Positions 49,603 through 58,606 of a stretch of 64,000 bases of DNA are shown piece after piece (the stretch's first letter is position 1; each line of letters starts with the position of its first letter). The DNA comes from Pseudomonas entomophila. Lineage in GTDB: Bacteria; Pseudomonadota; Gammaproteobacteria; Pseudomonadales; Pseudomonadaceae. The position numbers and the translations under genes were made by a program. The DNA lies in the NCBI RefSeq assembly GCF_029478665.1, contig NZ_JARPQB010000022.1, positions 28,731-92,730 on the forward strand, written 5' to 3'. The notes under the pieces were generated by a model. That model was not told the origin of the DNA and did not search any database. It saw only the letters and a program-made list of their open reading frames with translations.

Positions 49603-50517
49603 ATGAGCGAGCCGGTACGTCTGCAAGATCGAGTGGTGATTGTCACGGGGGCCGGTGGCGGCCTGGGCCGGGCCCATGCGCTGCTGTTCGCCGCAAGGGG
49701 CGCCAGGGTGGTGGTCAACGACCTGGGTGGCAGCACCCATGGCGAAGGCGCCAATGCCTCGGCGGCCGACCGGGTGGTGGAGGAGATCCGCGCCGCGGGC
49801 GGCACGGCAGTGGCCAACCATGACTCGGTCACCGATGGCGCACGCATCGTCGAGCAGGCCCTGGACAGCTTCGGCCAGGTCGATGTGCTGGTGAACAACG
49901 CCGGCATCCTGCGCGACAAGACCTTCCACAAGATGGAGGACAGTGACTGGGAGCTGGTCTATCGCGTGCATGTCGAGGGTGCCTACAAGCTCACTCGCGC
50001 GGCTTGGCCACACCTGCGCGCGCAGAACTGGGGGCGGGTGATCTTCACCTCGTCCACGTCGGGCATCTACGGCAATTTCGGCCAGGCCAACTACGGCATG
50101 GCCAAGCTCGGGCTCTACGGGCTGACCCGCACCCTGGCCATCGAAGGGAGCAAGAACGGCATCCTGGTCAATGCCATTGCGCCAACCGGCGCGACCCGCA
50201 TGACCGAAGGGCTGATCCCTCCCCAGGTGTTCGAACAACTCAAGCCGGAACTGATCAGCCCGCTGGTGGTGTACCTGGGCAGCGAGCAGTGCCAGGACAG
50301 CGGCCAGTTGTTCGAGGTTGGCGGTGGCTGGGTGGGCAAGGTGCGCTGGGAGCGCAGCCTGGGAGTGGGCTTCGATCCGCGCGAGGGCTTCACGCCGGAG
50401 CAGGTGGCGGACAACTGGGCGCGGATCGGCGATTTCGACGGCGCGGTGCATCCGCAGGACAGCCTGCAGGCATTGCAGCAGATGATGGCGAACTTGCAGC
50501 GGTTCCCTTTGGTGTAA
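49603..50517 (+). CDS. SDR, (3R)-hydroxyacyl-CoA dehydrogenase-like
   Basis: The 304-aa product starts at ATG 49603 behind GGAGCCCTGAGC. It shows VTGAGGGLGRAHALLFA and VVVNDLGGSTHGEG, typical of the multifunctional-enzyme-2 type hydroxyacyl-CoA dehydrogenases. The NNAGILRDKTF segment is typical of that group, and NYGMAKLGLYG carries the active-site YxxxK. It probably acts on beta-hydroxyacyl-CoA. No hydratase gene is adjacent. Confidence 0.8.
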   Translation: MSEPVRLQDRVVIVTGAGGGLGRAHALLFAARGARVVVNDLGGSTHGEGANASAADRVVEEIRAAGGTAVANHDSVTDGARIVEQALDSFGQVDVLVNNAGILRDKTFHKMEDSDWELVYRVHVEGAYKLTRAAWPHLRAQNWGRVIFTSSTSGIYGNFGQANYGMAKLGLYGLTRTLAIEGSKNGILVNAIAPTGATRMTEGLIPPQVFEQLKPELISPLVVYLGSEQCQDSGQLFEVGGGWVGKVRWERSLGVGFDPREGFTPEQVADNWARIGDFDGAVHPQDSLQALQQMMANLQRFPLV

Positions 50518-50543
50518 GCAACATCACTGAGAGGGTTCGACCT

Positions 50544-50627
50544 CTGTAGGAGCGGCTTGAGCCGCGATCACCCGCGAAGCGGGGGCAAGACACCACGTTG
50601 CCTGAATCGCGGCTAAAGCTCCTACAG
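50544..50627. repeat. REP palindrome pair
   Basis: CTGTAGGAGCGGCTTGAGCC and CGCGGCTAAAGCTCCTACAG, inverted, with small mismatches. Confidence 0.7.
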
Positions 50628-50707
50628 ATGATTTTGCACAGCTCAAGGCGCCGGCCTTGTACCGCCCCCCATAAGGCCATGAAAAAGCCGATGGTTCTTG
50701 CAGAAAT

Positions 50708-50735
50708 AAAAAAGGCCGCTGCAACCGCAGCGGCC
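50708..50735 (-). terminator. Intrinsic terminator on the minus strand
   Basis: GGCCGCTGC-AACC-GCAGCGGCC is followed on the minus strand by TTTTTT. It lies 31 bp downstream of the stop of the small minus-strand frame at 50766-51011, which suggests a real transcript. Confidence 0.75.
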
Positions 50736-50765
50736 AATCGAGACGTAGATCAAGGAGCTTCAAAA

Positions 50766-51011
50766 TCAACGTCGGTGAACCTTGGTGGCCCGAAAGGCGG
50801 GGGGGAGAGCCCTTCGTGCCGACCAGTGAGGTAAGAATAAGCACTTGTTGCCGTGGGAAAAATACCGGCTTCTGACATTCTCTATTACATCGTCCGTGAT
50901 AATCCTTCCGTTTTCAGGCTGTAGATCCAGAGCAGTCTTCAGCCTGCGTAGGCTAGTTGAACTTTGGCCTGTCAGGCTTTCCCTCCTCCTTCCCTCTTTC
51001 ACATTGCTCAT
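50766..51011 (-). CDS. Possible small hypothetical protein (81 aa)
   Basis: The frame starts MSNVKEGRRRESLTGQSSTS and includes a protein-like middle (RRLKTALDLQPENGRIITDD). GGAG lies 8 nt before the ATG, and the minus-strand terminator follows its stop. It is divergent from the large toxin-like gene by 35 bp. No family is recognised. It might be a regulator or immunity protein, or only an untranslated transcript. Confidence 0.4.
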   Translation of the reverse strand: MSNVKEGRRRESLTGQSSTSLRRLKTALDLQPENGRIITDDVIENVRSRYFSHGNKCLFLPHWSARRALPPAFRATKVHRR

Positions 51012-51046
51012 TGTTCAGGCTCCTACACAAATATTGGAGATTGAGC

Positions 51047-54000
51047 ATGAACTTCGAGCCGCTTTTCCTGGCCGAAATCGCCGATGCCGCTGACTTTCCC
51101 AAGCAGGTGCTCGGTGCCGCCAACCTGAGTCGCCCCGGTACGCAGGCACAGCACTTCCAGGACGATGTGCTTGGCGCTCTGGCCTTGAGCACGCTGGCGC
51201 TCCAGGCACAGCTGAGCAGCGCGCCAAGGCCGCCCGAGGAAGTCGAGCATTGGTGGTCGGAGCAGTCGGAGGTGTTATCCCAGCAGCTTCAGCATCACGT
51301 GACGCTTGAGCTCCAGGCCTGGGCGATACAACGCCGTAGCGAAAGGCTGGCCATCGAGGCACTGCTGCCCAATGACCAGGCCAGAACGGTCATCGCCTCG
51401 GTCTCGCTGCGTACGCAGGACGACCTGAGCATAAGGATTCCGGGATGCGTGGCGATGTTCGCGCCTGGGGCTGACAGCGAGGCGTCCAAAGTGGTCTACG
51501 GCTTGGGCCTGGGTAAGTGGTTCGATACCGATCAGGACTTGGCCGAGCAGATGCTCTGGGATTTGAAACAGGATGGGCAGTGGTTAGCCAACTTGCTGCC
51601 GAAACAGCATGAGGCGTTGTTGAGCGCGGACGCTGTCGAGCTTGAATTCGAACCACTGGGCGAGCCATTTGAAGACTATCTGATCAGGGACATGCAGGTG
51701 CTTCAGGCATGGCTGGTCGAGCAAGCCCTGGATGAAGAGGTGGGTGATATCGAGGCGGCGGTGTCGATACACCCACTGGCCGAGCGGACACAGAAGTCGG
51801 TGGCAGACCTGCTCGAAGTCTTCCGGCGCAGGCGGATGCCGGAGTGGATGCGCAACTTGTCGGACCAGGAGCGCGAGCGGATCGCCGAGCTCGACGAGGT
51901 GCTGGCCCAGGCGCAGGAGGCCCTTGTGCAGCACACCGGGCACACCGATTTTCACGGGTACGCCCTAGAGAAGATGAACGAATGGCTCGAGGCGGCCGGT
52001 GTCATGGATGTTTCCGCGCAGGACATCGAACTGCACGTCAGCCATGACTTCGTTGCAGCGGGGAAGACGTCTGCGACCAGCTTGCTGGAGTGGGTATGTG
52101 GCGGCGCCTACCTCGGCGATCACCTGACGGTGGAGTGCGCCTGTGAAGACCTGCGGGAGATATTGACGCCGGAGCATCTGGTGCAAATGGCGCAAGCGCT
52201 GGACCTTCAGACGAGCTACGCCGCAATGGTAGAGAACGCTTACCAGGGGGATACCGCTGACACCCTGTTGCGCGAAACGATGGACGCCAAGCTGCGGCTT
52301 GCTATCCAGGTGGCCGACTATCAAGGGCTCGACCGGCGTGGGGTGGCACTGCTCGAGGCGGCCTTGGAAAACGGCTGGGCAGGCCCGTCGATGGGGATTG
52401 CGGGGGTAAGCATCCTGCACGACGATCATCAGTTCTCCCTTACCAATCATCTGTGTCTGAGCAACGACGATGGCTACCTCCTCTACGCGCCTGGTTCGCC
52501 GAAAGGAGATTTCCGCTTTTTCACATCGATGGAGGCATTGAGCTTCGGTGTGGGTGAGATGACTGCCACCGCCGAGGGCAATGCCTATCTGTTGAAGCAT
52601 GGGCTGCACGACGATCGTCCTGAACTGGTCAGGTTCTTCCAGCTGATCCAGCGTCTGCCTTCTGCCTGGTCTGGGCAAACCGTGAGCTTGCAGGGCGCGC
52701 AGGCCGAAGACTGGGATGAAGTGGTTGAAGTGTGGGCGGTATTGAAGAAGGAGAAGATCAAGGATGACCTCAAGGCGATCAGGCCTGAAGCGTATCCCCA
52801 TGCCGACGCATTCAAGCTGCAGCGCGTGACGGACCTCGGCCATGAGCTGCGGGTGCTGGCGCTGGAATATCAGGCCACTGTGAAAATCCCCAGCGCCGAT
52901 GTGTATTTCCACAATGCCGCGGATGACCTCCTCAATGTGGGAGGCGTGGGGCCATGGATCGACCCTGACACCGTCGTCGTCGAACAGGGCAACGGTGAGA
53001 GACAGGCGTTGGTCAGCCTGTTGATCGAGTCCGGGGAGAGTTTCTTCACGCCCAGCGTTGCCCGGCTTCACTCAACCGTAGGGCAGAATCTGTCGCATCT
53101 GAACCGGTTGGTGATCGAGCGATGCATGCGTGAGCGTACGATCCAGATTAATTACCAGGCCGAACTGGAGCGCCTCTACCTTGGGCCGGATGATCGAGTC
53201 GACACACCGGCGCTGGCGCTGTATCGGTACCTGCTGGGCTTGACCATGCAGCGAGATTGCCTGCTCGAGATCATGCGAGGGTCACTTGAGGAGCCCGCGC
53301 ATGTGCAATGGTTGTCCGAAGTGTGCGGGCAATTCGACGAGGGCAGTTTCATCGAGGACTGCAAGCTGGCCGAACTGATGATCAATGGCTGCCCGATACA
53401 AGGCGCTTACCTGCTTCAATCCACGGCGGCGCGGGGCACGTTGGTCTATCTGGCCGATGGTCCACGAGGGCGCTCGTTGCTGACCGCATGGGACTTTGCC
53501 CAGCAATGGCAAGGGGACGATATTCAGGATTGGCTGTTCAAGCATATTCCGGTGGCGCAGGAGGAGAAAATTCATGCGCTGATCCAGGGCGTCGAAGACG
53601 ACAATGAGGACGATTCGACGGGATTGAAGGGGTTCGAGCGAATACTGCGCTCACTGCGGGCCTATCGCAATATCGATCATCTGGGGGCTTCGCTGCGCGG
53701 TCAGTTGCGACAGTTGCTCGATGAGGCCCAAAGCAATGCCCGAGGTGTGCTGGCGCGTATCGGTTGGCAGATCTATTCGCACCTGTGGACAATCCTCAAG
53801 ATCGTGACATTGCCGTTCCCGCCCGCGCGGCTGGCCATTGCGTTCGTCGATGCGGCCTACGCCTTCTACAAGGCAGCCGTGGCGCTTCGCGATGGTGATC
53901 AGTTCGAAGCGATCAAACTCTATGTGACCGGCACGCTCGGCTTCCCTGGCATCATCGATGCGTTGAAACCCTTGGCCCAGGCAGTGCTCATCACGCCGGT

Positions 54001-54214
54001 CATGAAGGCCTGGTCGAATCTGTTCCCAGGCCCATCGTCGCCTTGGTTCAGCAAACTCAAGACGTTCATCCTGACCCACAAGCTGGAAAGACGAATCGCC
54101 ATCGAGATAGGCGGCGAAGTCACTTCGGGGCTTTACGAGAAGTTCGATAAGGAACTGCTGCTTTACACCGCCTACATCGCCCTGGAAAGGGAGCCTGATC
54201 GCCTGCCTGCCTAA
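51047..54214 (+). CDS. Large putative toxin of the Pseudomonas dermonecrotic-toxin-like group
   Basis: The 1055-aa product starts at ATG 51047 (MNFEPLFLAEIADAADF) behind TTGGAGATTGAGC. It has no signal peptide. Its late hydrophobic helical stretch (LWTILKIVTLPFPPARLAIA, VDAAYAFYKAAVALRDGDQ) and general make-up recall large Pseudomonas proteins annotated as dermonecrotic toxin or DUF6543-type. Those are related to the Mcf insecticidal toxins, and the enzymatic activity is not apparent here. The coding DNA is slightly less GC-biased than its neighbours. Its stop overlaps that of hmgR (CTAA). The toxin role is by similarity of pattern only. Confidence 0.5.
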   Translation: MNFEPLFLAEIADAADFPKQVLGAANLSRPGTQAQHFQDDVLGALALSTLALQAQLSSAPRPPEEVEHWWSEQSEVLSQQLQHHVTLELQAWAIQRRSERLAIEALLPNDQARTVIASVSLRTQDDLSIRIPGCVAMFAPGADSEASKVVYGLGLGKWFDTDQDLAEQMLWDLKQDGQWLANLLPKQHEALLSADAVELEFEPLGEPFEDYLIRDMQVLQAWLVEQALDEEVGDIEAAVSIHPLAERTQKSVADLLEVFRRRRMPEWMRNLSDQERERIAELDEVLAQAQEALVQHTGHTDFHGYALEKMNEWLEAAGVMDVSAQDIELHVSHDFVAAGKTSATSLLEWVCGGAYLGDHLTVECACEDLREILTPEHLVQMAQALDLQTSYAAMVENAYQGDTADTLLRETMDAKLRLAIQVADYQGLDRRGVALLEAALENGWAGPSMGIAGVSILHDDHQFSLTNHLCLSNDDGYLLYAPGSPKGDFRFFTSMEALSFGVGEMTATAEGNAYLLKHGLHDDRPELVRFFQLIQRLPSAWSGQTVSLQGAQAEDWDEVVEVWAVLKKEKIKDDLKAIRPEAYPHADAFKLQRVTDLGHELRVLALEYQATVKIPSADVYFHNAADDLLNVGGVGPWIDPDTVVVEQGNGERQALVSLLIESGESFFTPSVARLHSTVGQNLSHLNRLVIERCMRERTIQINYQAELERLYLGPDDRVDTPALALYRYLLGLTMQRDCLLEIMRGSLEEPAHVQWLSEVCGQFDEGSFIEDCKLAELMINGCPIQGAYLLQSTAARGTLVYLADGPRGRSLLTAWDFAQQWQGDDIQDWLFKHIPVAQEEKIHALIQGVEDDNEDDSTGLKGFERILRSLRAYRNIDHLGASLRGQLRQLLDEAQSNARGVLARIGWQIYSHLWTILKIVTLPFPPARLAIAFVDAAYAFYKAAVALRDGDQFEAIKLYVTGTLGFPGIIDALKPLAQAVLITPVMKAWSNLFPGPSSPWFSKLKTFILTHKLERRIAIEIGGEVTSGLYEKFDKELLLYTAYIALEREPDRLPA

Positions 54215-54987
54215 GGCTGATAGCCCATCCGCCTGCTAACCGCCTCCACGGCGGCCAGCAGGCGCTGCGCCGCTGGCCCCTGTTCATCGGCATGGAAGAT
54301 CGAGGTCGGCCCGACCACGGTCATCACCGCGGCAATCTGGCCCATGGCGTTGAACACCGGGGCGGACAGTGCATCTACCCCGGGCATCAGCAGGCCGTGC
54401 ACATGGTGCAGGCCGCGCTGGCGGATCTGCGCCAGCAGTGCCGTGTAGTCGTCGGCAGTCTGCTGCCGCGCGGCCAGTTCCTGGTCGCGCAACTCGACGG
54501 TTTCCCGCTCCGGCAAGTGGGCGGCGAACACCAGCCCGGTGGAGGAACTGAGCAGCGGCAGCACCGAGCCGATCTGCGTCACCACCGTCACCGCGCGCAC
54601 CGCCGGCTCGATGCTGACCACCGTCGCGCCCTGATTGCCCCACACCGCGATGAAGCAGCTTTCGTTGAGTTCGTCGCGCAACTGCGACAGCGGCAACGCC
54701 GCGACCTTCAACACATCGATGCTGCCCAGCGCCGCCATGCCTACCCGCAACGCCTCGCGGCCCAGCCCGTAATGGTTGGTGGCCGGGTCCTGTTCGGCGA
54801 AGCCGCTGGCGATCAGCGCCTGCAAGTAGCGGTGGACCTTGCTCGCCGGCATCTGCACATGTTCGGCCAGGCGCGACAGTGAGGTAGAGGGGGACAGTTC
54901 AGCCAGGGCCTTGAGGATGTCGGTACCGACTTCCGCCGAGCGGACCTTCTGTTTGCCGTTGTCGGCGCTGGTGCTGGCTTTGGCCAT
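54211..54987 (-). CDS. hmgR: IclR-family repressor of the homogentisate cluster
   Basis: The 258-aa product has the IclR winged helix (LSRLAEHVQMPASKVHRYLQ) and effector domain (FIAVWGNQGATVVSIEPAVR). It is divergent from hmgA-fahA-maiA, as HmgR is in P. putida, where homogentisate relieves repression. The palindrome at 55052-55068 is the likely operator. Confidence 0.9.
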   Translation of the reverse strand: MAKASTSADNGKQKVRSAEVGTDILKALAELSPSTSLSRLAEHVQMPASKVHRYLQALIASGFAEQDPATNHYGLGREALRVGMAALGSIDVLKVAALPLSQLRDELNESCFIAVWGNQGATVVSIEPAVRAVTVVTQIGSVLPLLSSSTGLVFAAHLPERETVELRDQELAARQQTADDYTALLAQIRQRGLHHVHGLLMPGVDALSAPVFNAMGQIAAVMTVVGPTSIFHADEQGPAAQRLLAAVEAVSRRMGYQP

Positions 54988-55030
54988 GAGGGACTTCTAC
55001 GCAGATTTCATTGGGTGGCGCCTTTATAGC

Positions 55031-55068
55031 TTGACGCCTGCGCACGAGCAAATTACGTTATTCGTAAT
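55031..55068 (+). promoter_or_regulatory. hmgA promoter overlapped by an HmgR operator palindrome
   Basis: TTGACG (55031-55036), a 17-bp spacer and TACGTT form the promoter. The perfect 17-bp palindrome ATTACG-TTATT-CGTAAT (55052-55068) covers the -10 box, with a further GTAATCTGATTAC dyad adjoining it. Binding there would block polymerase. Confidence 0.65.
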
Positions 55069-55176
55069 CTGATTACGATAAAAACAATGCAGACGCGCTG
55101 CCACCCCCGTGCCAGTCTCCGGATCGGGCCAGCAGCCAGCTGCCAGCAACGGCTCCGCGTGAGCCCGGAGGCCCCG

Positions 55177-56478
55177 ATGACCCGCGACACATCCCCCCAA
55201 CTCCAGTACCTGAGCGGCTTCGGCAACGAATTCGCCAGCGAAGCCCTGCCCGGCGCCTTGCCGGTAGGGCAGAACTCGCCGCAGAAGGCCCCCTACGGGC
55301 TATACGCCGAGCTGCTGTCGGGCACCGCGTTCACCATGACCCGCAGCGAACTGCGCCGCACCTGGCTGTACCGCATCCGACCGTCGGCGCTGCACCCGCG
55401 CTTCGAGCGCCTGGAGCGCCAGCCGCTGACCGGCGCGCTGGGCGCCATCACCCCCAATCGCCTGCGCTGGAGCCCCCAGCCGATGCCGGCCGAGCCCACC
55501 GACTTCATCGAAGGCTGGCTGCCGATGGTGGCCAACTCGGCTTCAGAGAAGCCGGCCGGGGTGAGCATCTACATCTACCGCGCCAATCGCTCCATGGAGC
55601 GGGTGTTCTTCAACGCCGACGGCGAGCTGCTGCTGGTACCCGAACAAGGTCGCCTGCGCATCGCCACTGAGCTGGGCGTGCTGGAGGTCGAACCGCTGGA
55701 GATCGCGGTGATCCCGCGCGGCATGAAGTTCCGCGTCGAACTGCTCGACGACCAGGCCCGTGGCTACATCGCCGAGAACCACGGCGCGCCGCTGCGCATC
55801 CCGGACCTCGGCCCGATCGGCAGCAACGGCCTGGCCAACCCGCGTGACTTCCTCACCCCGGTGGCCCACTACGAAGAAACCAGCGGCCCGGTGCAACTGG
55901 TGCAGAAGTTCCTCGGCGAACATTGGGCCTGCGAGCTGCAGCACTCGCCGCTGGACGTGGTCGCCTGGCACGGCAGCAACGTGCCATACAAGTACGACCT
56001 GCGCCGCTTCAACACCATTGGCACCGTCAGCTTCGACCATCCCGACCCGTCGATCTTCACCGTGCTCACCTCGCCAACCAGCGTCCACGGCATGGCCAAC
56101 ATGGACTTCGTGATCTTCCCGCCGCGCTGGATGGTGGCCGAGAACACCTTCCGTCCGCCATGGTTCCACCGCAACCTGATGAACGAGTTCATGGGCCTGA
56201 TCCAGGGCGCCTACGACGCCAAGGCCGAAGGCTTCCTGCCCGGCGGCGCCTCGCTGCATGGGGTGATGAGCGCCCATGGCCCGGACGCCGAGACCTGCGA
56301 CAAGGCCATCTCGGTGGACCTGGCGCCGCACAAGATCGACAACACCATGGCCTTCATGTTCGAGACCAGCCAAGTGCTGCGCCCGAGCCGCCAGGCCCTC
56401 GAGAGCCTGCAATTGCAGGCCGACTACGATAGTTGCTGGGCCACCTTGCCGAGCACCTTCAACCCGAACCGGAGATAA
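55177..56478 (+). CDS. hmgA: Homogentisate 1,2-dioxygenase
   Basis: The 433-aa product is read from ATG 55177 behind GGAGGCCCCG. It starts [20 protein letters not shown], the hallmark of this enzyme. Fe ligands are in [12 protein letters not shown] (His, Glu) and SAHGPDAET (His). It opens the homogentisate ring to maleylacetoacetate in tyrosine and phenylalanine catabolism. First gene of the cluster; 3 bp before fahA. Confidence 0.97.
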   Translation: MTRDTSPQLQYLSGFGNEFASEALPGALPVGQNSPQKAPYGLYAELLSGTAFTMTRSELRRTWLYRIRPSALHPRFERLERQPLTGALGAITPNRLRWSPQPMPAEPTDFIEGWLPMVANSASEKPAGVSIYIYRANRSMERVFFNADGELLLVPEQGRLRIATELGVLEVEPLEIAVIPRGMKFRVELLDDQARGYIAENHGAPLRIPDLGPIGSNGLANPRDFLTPVAHYEETSGPVQLVQKFLGEHWACELQHSPLDVVAWHGSNVPYKYDLRRFNTIGTVSFDHPDPSIFTVLTSPTSVHGMANMDFVIFPPRWMVAENTFRPPWFHRNLMNEFMGLIQGAYDAKAEGFLPGGASLHGVMSAHGPDAETCDKAISVDLAPHKIDNTMAFMFETSQVLRPSRQALESLQLQADYDSCWATLPSTFNPNRR

Positions 56479-56481
56479 CCG

Positions 56482-57774
56482 ATGAACCAGACCGCCAACG
56501 CCCGTAGCTGGGTCGAGCACGCCAACGGGCACCGCGACTTCCCGCTGCAGAACCTGCCCCTGGGCATCTTCAGCCGCCCAGGGCAGGCGCCGCGTTGCGG
56601 CGTGGCCATCGGCGACGCCATCCTCGACCTGGAGGCCGTGCTGGCCAGCGGGCTGTTCGAAGGCCAGGCCAAGGCCGCCGTCGAGGCCACCCAAGGTGGT
56701 GCGCTGAACGCCTTCTTCGCCCTGGGCCGCCCGGCCCGCGTGGCCCTGCGCGAGCGCCTGCTGGCGCTGCTGGGCGAGGGTAGCGAGCACCAGGCTGCAT
56801 TGAAGACCGCGCTGTATCCGGCCAGTGAATGCCAACTGCACCTGCCAGCGAAAATTGGTGACTACACCGACTTCTACGTGGGTATCGAGCACGCCAAGAA
56901 CGTCGGCAAGCTGTTCCGTCCGGACAACCCGCTGCTGCCCAACTACAAGCACGTGCCGATCGGTTACCACGGCCGCGCCTCGACCATCCGCCCGTCCGGC
57001 AGCGACGTGCGCCGCCCCAAGGGCCAGACCCTGCCGGTCGGCCAGACCGAGCCCAACTTCGGCCCCTGCGCGCGCCTGGACTACGAGCTGGAGCTGGGGA
57101 TCTGGATCGGCCAGGGCAACGAGATGGGCCAGCCGATCCCGATCGGCGACGCCGCCGAGCACGTGGCCGGTTTCTGCCTGCTCAACGACTGGTCGGCGCG
57201 TGATATCCAGGCCTGGGAATACCAGCCGCTGGGCCCGTTCCTGTCCAAGAGCTTCATCACCACGGTGTCGCCGTGGGTGGTGACCGCCGAGGCCCTGGCG
57301 CCGTTCCGCTGCGCCCAGCCGGCGCGCCCGGAAGGTGACCCGCAGCCGCTGTCGTACCTGCTGGACAAGCGCGACCAGGCCGGTGGCGCCTTCGACATCG
57401 AGCTGGAAGTGCTGCTGCTGACCGCAGGCATGCGCGAGCAGAACCTGCCGGCCCACCGCCTGACCTTGAGCAACACCCGCAGCATGTACTGGACCGTGGC
57501 ACAGATGGTCGCCCACCACAGTGTCAACGGCTGCCAGCTGCAATCCGGGGACCTGTTTGGTTCGGGCACCTTGTCCGGTGCGGCGCCGGGCTCGTTCGGC
57601 AGCCTGCTGGAGATTACCGAAGGCGGCAAGCACCCGGTGGAGCTGGCCAGCGGCGAGGTGCGCAAGTTCCTCGAGGACGGCGACGAGATCATCCTGCGCG
57701 CCCGCTGCGTGCGTGATGGCGTGGCCAGCATCGGCTTTGGCGAGTGCCGCGGCACCGTCGTGGCGGCCAAATAA
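56482..57774 (+). CDS. fahA: Fumarylacetoacetase
   Basis: The 430-aa product has the FAH N-terminal domain and the catalytic motifs GDYTDFYVGIEHAKNVG, LDYELELGIWIG and LLNDWSARDIQAWE. It hydrolyses fumarylacetoacetate to fumarate and acetoacetate, the last step of the pathway (called HmgB in P. putida). GGAGATAACC precedes the start. Confidence 0.95.
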   Translation: MNQTANARSWVEHANGHRDFPLQNLPLGIFSRPGQAPRCGVAIGDAILDLEAVLASGLFEGQAKAAVEATQGGALNAFFALGRPARVALRERLLALLGEGSEHQAALKTALYPASECQLHLPAKIGDYTDFYVGIEHAKNVGKLFRPDNPLLPNYKHVPIGYHGRASTIRPSGSDVRRPKGQTLPVGQTEPNFGPCARLDYELELGIWIGQGNEMGQPIPIGDAAEHVAGFCLLNDWSARDIQAWEYQPLGPFLSKSFITTVSPWVVTAEALAPFRCAQPARPEGDPQPLSYLLDKRDQAGGAFDIELEVLLLTAGMREQNLPAHRLTLSNTRSMYWTVAQMVAHHSVNGCQLQSGDLFGSGTLSGAAPGSFGSLLEITEGGKHPVELASGEVRKFLEDGDEIILRARCVRDGVASIGFGECRGTVVAAK

Positions 57775-57786
57775 GGGGGCGGGGCG

Positions 57787-58416
57787 ATGGAGCTGTTCAC
57801 CTACTACCGTTCCACTTCGTCGTACCGCGTGCGCATCGCCCTGGCGCTCAAGGGCCTGGATTACCAGGCCCTGCCGGTGAACCTGCTCAAGGGCGAGCAG
57901 CGTGGCGAGCAATACCTGGCACTCAACCCGCAAGGGCGGGTGCCGGCCCTGCGTACCGATGACGGCGAGCTGCTGGTGCAATCGCCGGCGATCATCGAGT
58001 ACCTGGAAGAGGCTTATCCACAGCCCGCGCTGCTGCCGACCTCCGTGGAGGCCCGGGCCAAGGTGCGTGGCGTGGCGGCGATCATCGGTTGCGATATCCA
58101 CCCGCTGCACAACGTCAGCGTGCTCAACCAGCTGCGTCAGCTGGGGCATGACGAAACCCAGGTCAATCAGTGGATCGGCCACTGGATCAGCCAGGGCTTG
58201 GCGGCGATCGAGCAACTGATCGGCGATGACGGCTTCTGCTTCGGCGCCACGCCGGGGCTGGCCGACGTCTACCTGATCCCGCAGTTGTACGCGGCCGAGC
58301 GCTTCAACATCGACCTCGCCGGCTACCCGCGCATCCGCCGGGTCGCCGCCCTGGCCGAACAGCACCCTGCCTTCCAGAAAGCCCACCCGGCGAGGCAGCC
58401 CGACACCCCCAACTGA
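57787..58416 (+). CDS. maiA: Maleylacetoacetate isomerase (GST zeta)
   Basis: The 209-aa glutathione S-transferase zeta protein starts MELFTYYRSTSSYRVRIALA; STSSYRVRIAL is the zeta-class active-site motif. QSPAIIEYLEE binds glutathione. It isomerises maleylacetoacetate to fumarylacetoacetate, between HmgA and FahA (HmgC in P. putida). Third gene of the operon, 12 bp after fahA. Confidence 0.95.
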   Translation: MELFTYYRSTSSYRVRIALALKGLDYQALPVNLLKGEQRGEQYLALNPQGRVPALRTDDGELLVQSPAIIEYLEEAYPQPALLPTSVEARAKVRGVAAIIGCDIHPLHNVSVLNQLRQLGHDETQVNQWIGHWISQGLAAIEQLIGDDGFCFGATPGLADVYLIPQLYAAERFNIDLAGYPRIRRVAALAEQHPAFQKAHPARQPDTPN

Positions 58417-58470
58417 CCACAAACTCATTGGGTTGGCTGGGAACCCGCTCCCACAGGGTTCCGCGCCAAC

Positions 58471-58558
58471 CTGTAGGAGCCGGCCTTGCCGGCGAACACC
58501 GGCAAGGCCGGTGCCATGCACCGTGGTGCCTGGTTCGCCGGCAAAGCCGGCTCCTACA
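58471..58558. repeat. REP palindrome pair
   Basis: CTGTAGGAGCCGGCCTTGCC and CCGGCAAAGCCGGCTCCTAC, inverted, with an extra CACCGGCAAGGCCGGTG hairpin between. Confidence 0.7.
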
Positions 58559-58606
58559 CGACCATCGCGACCCCGTGGCATAAAAACAAAAGACAGGTAC
58601 CTTGCG

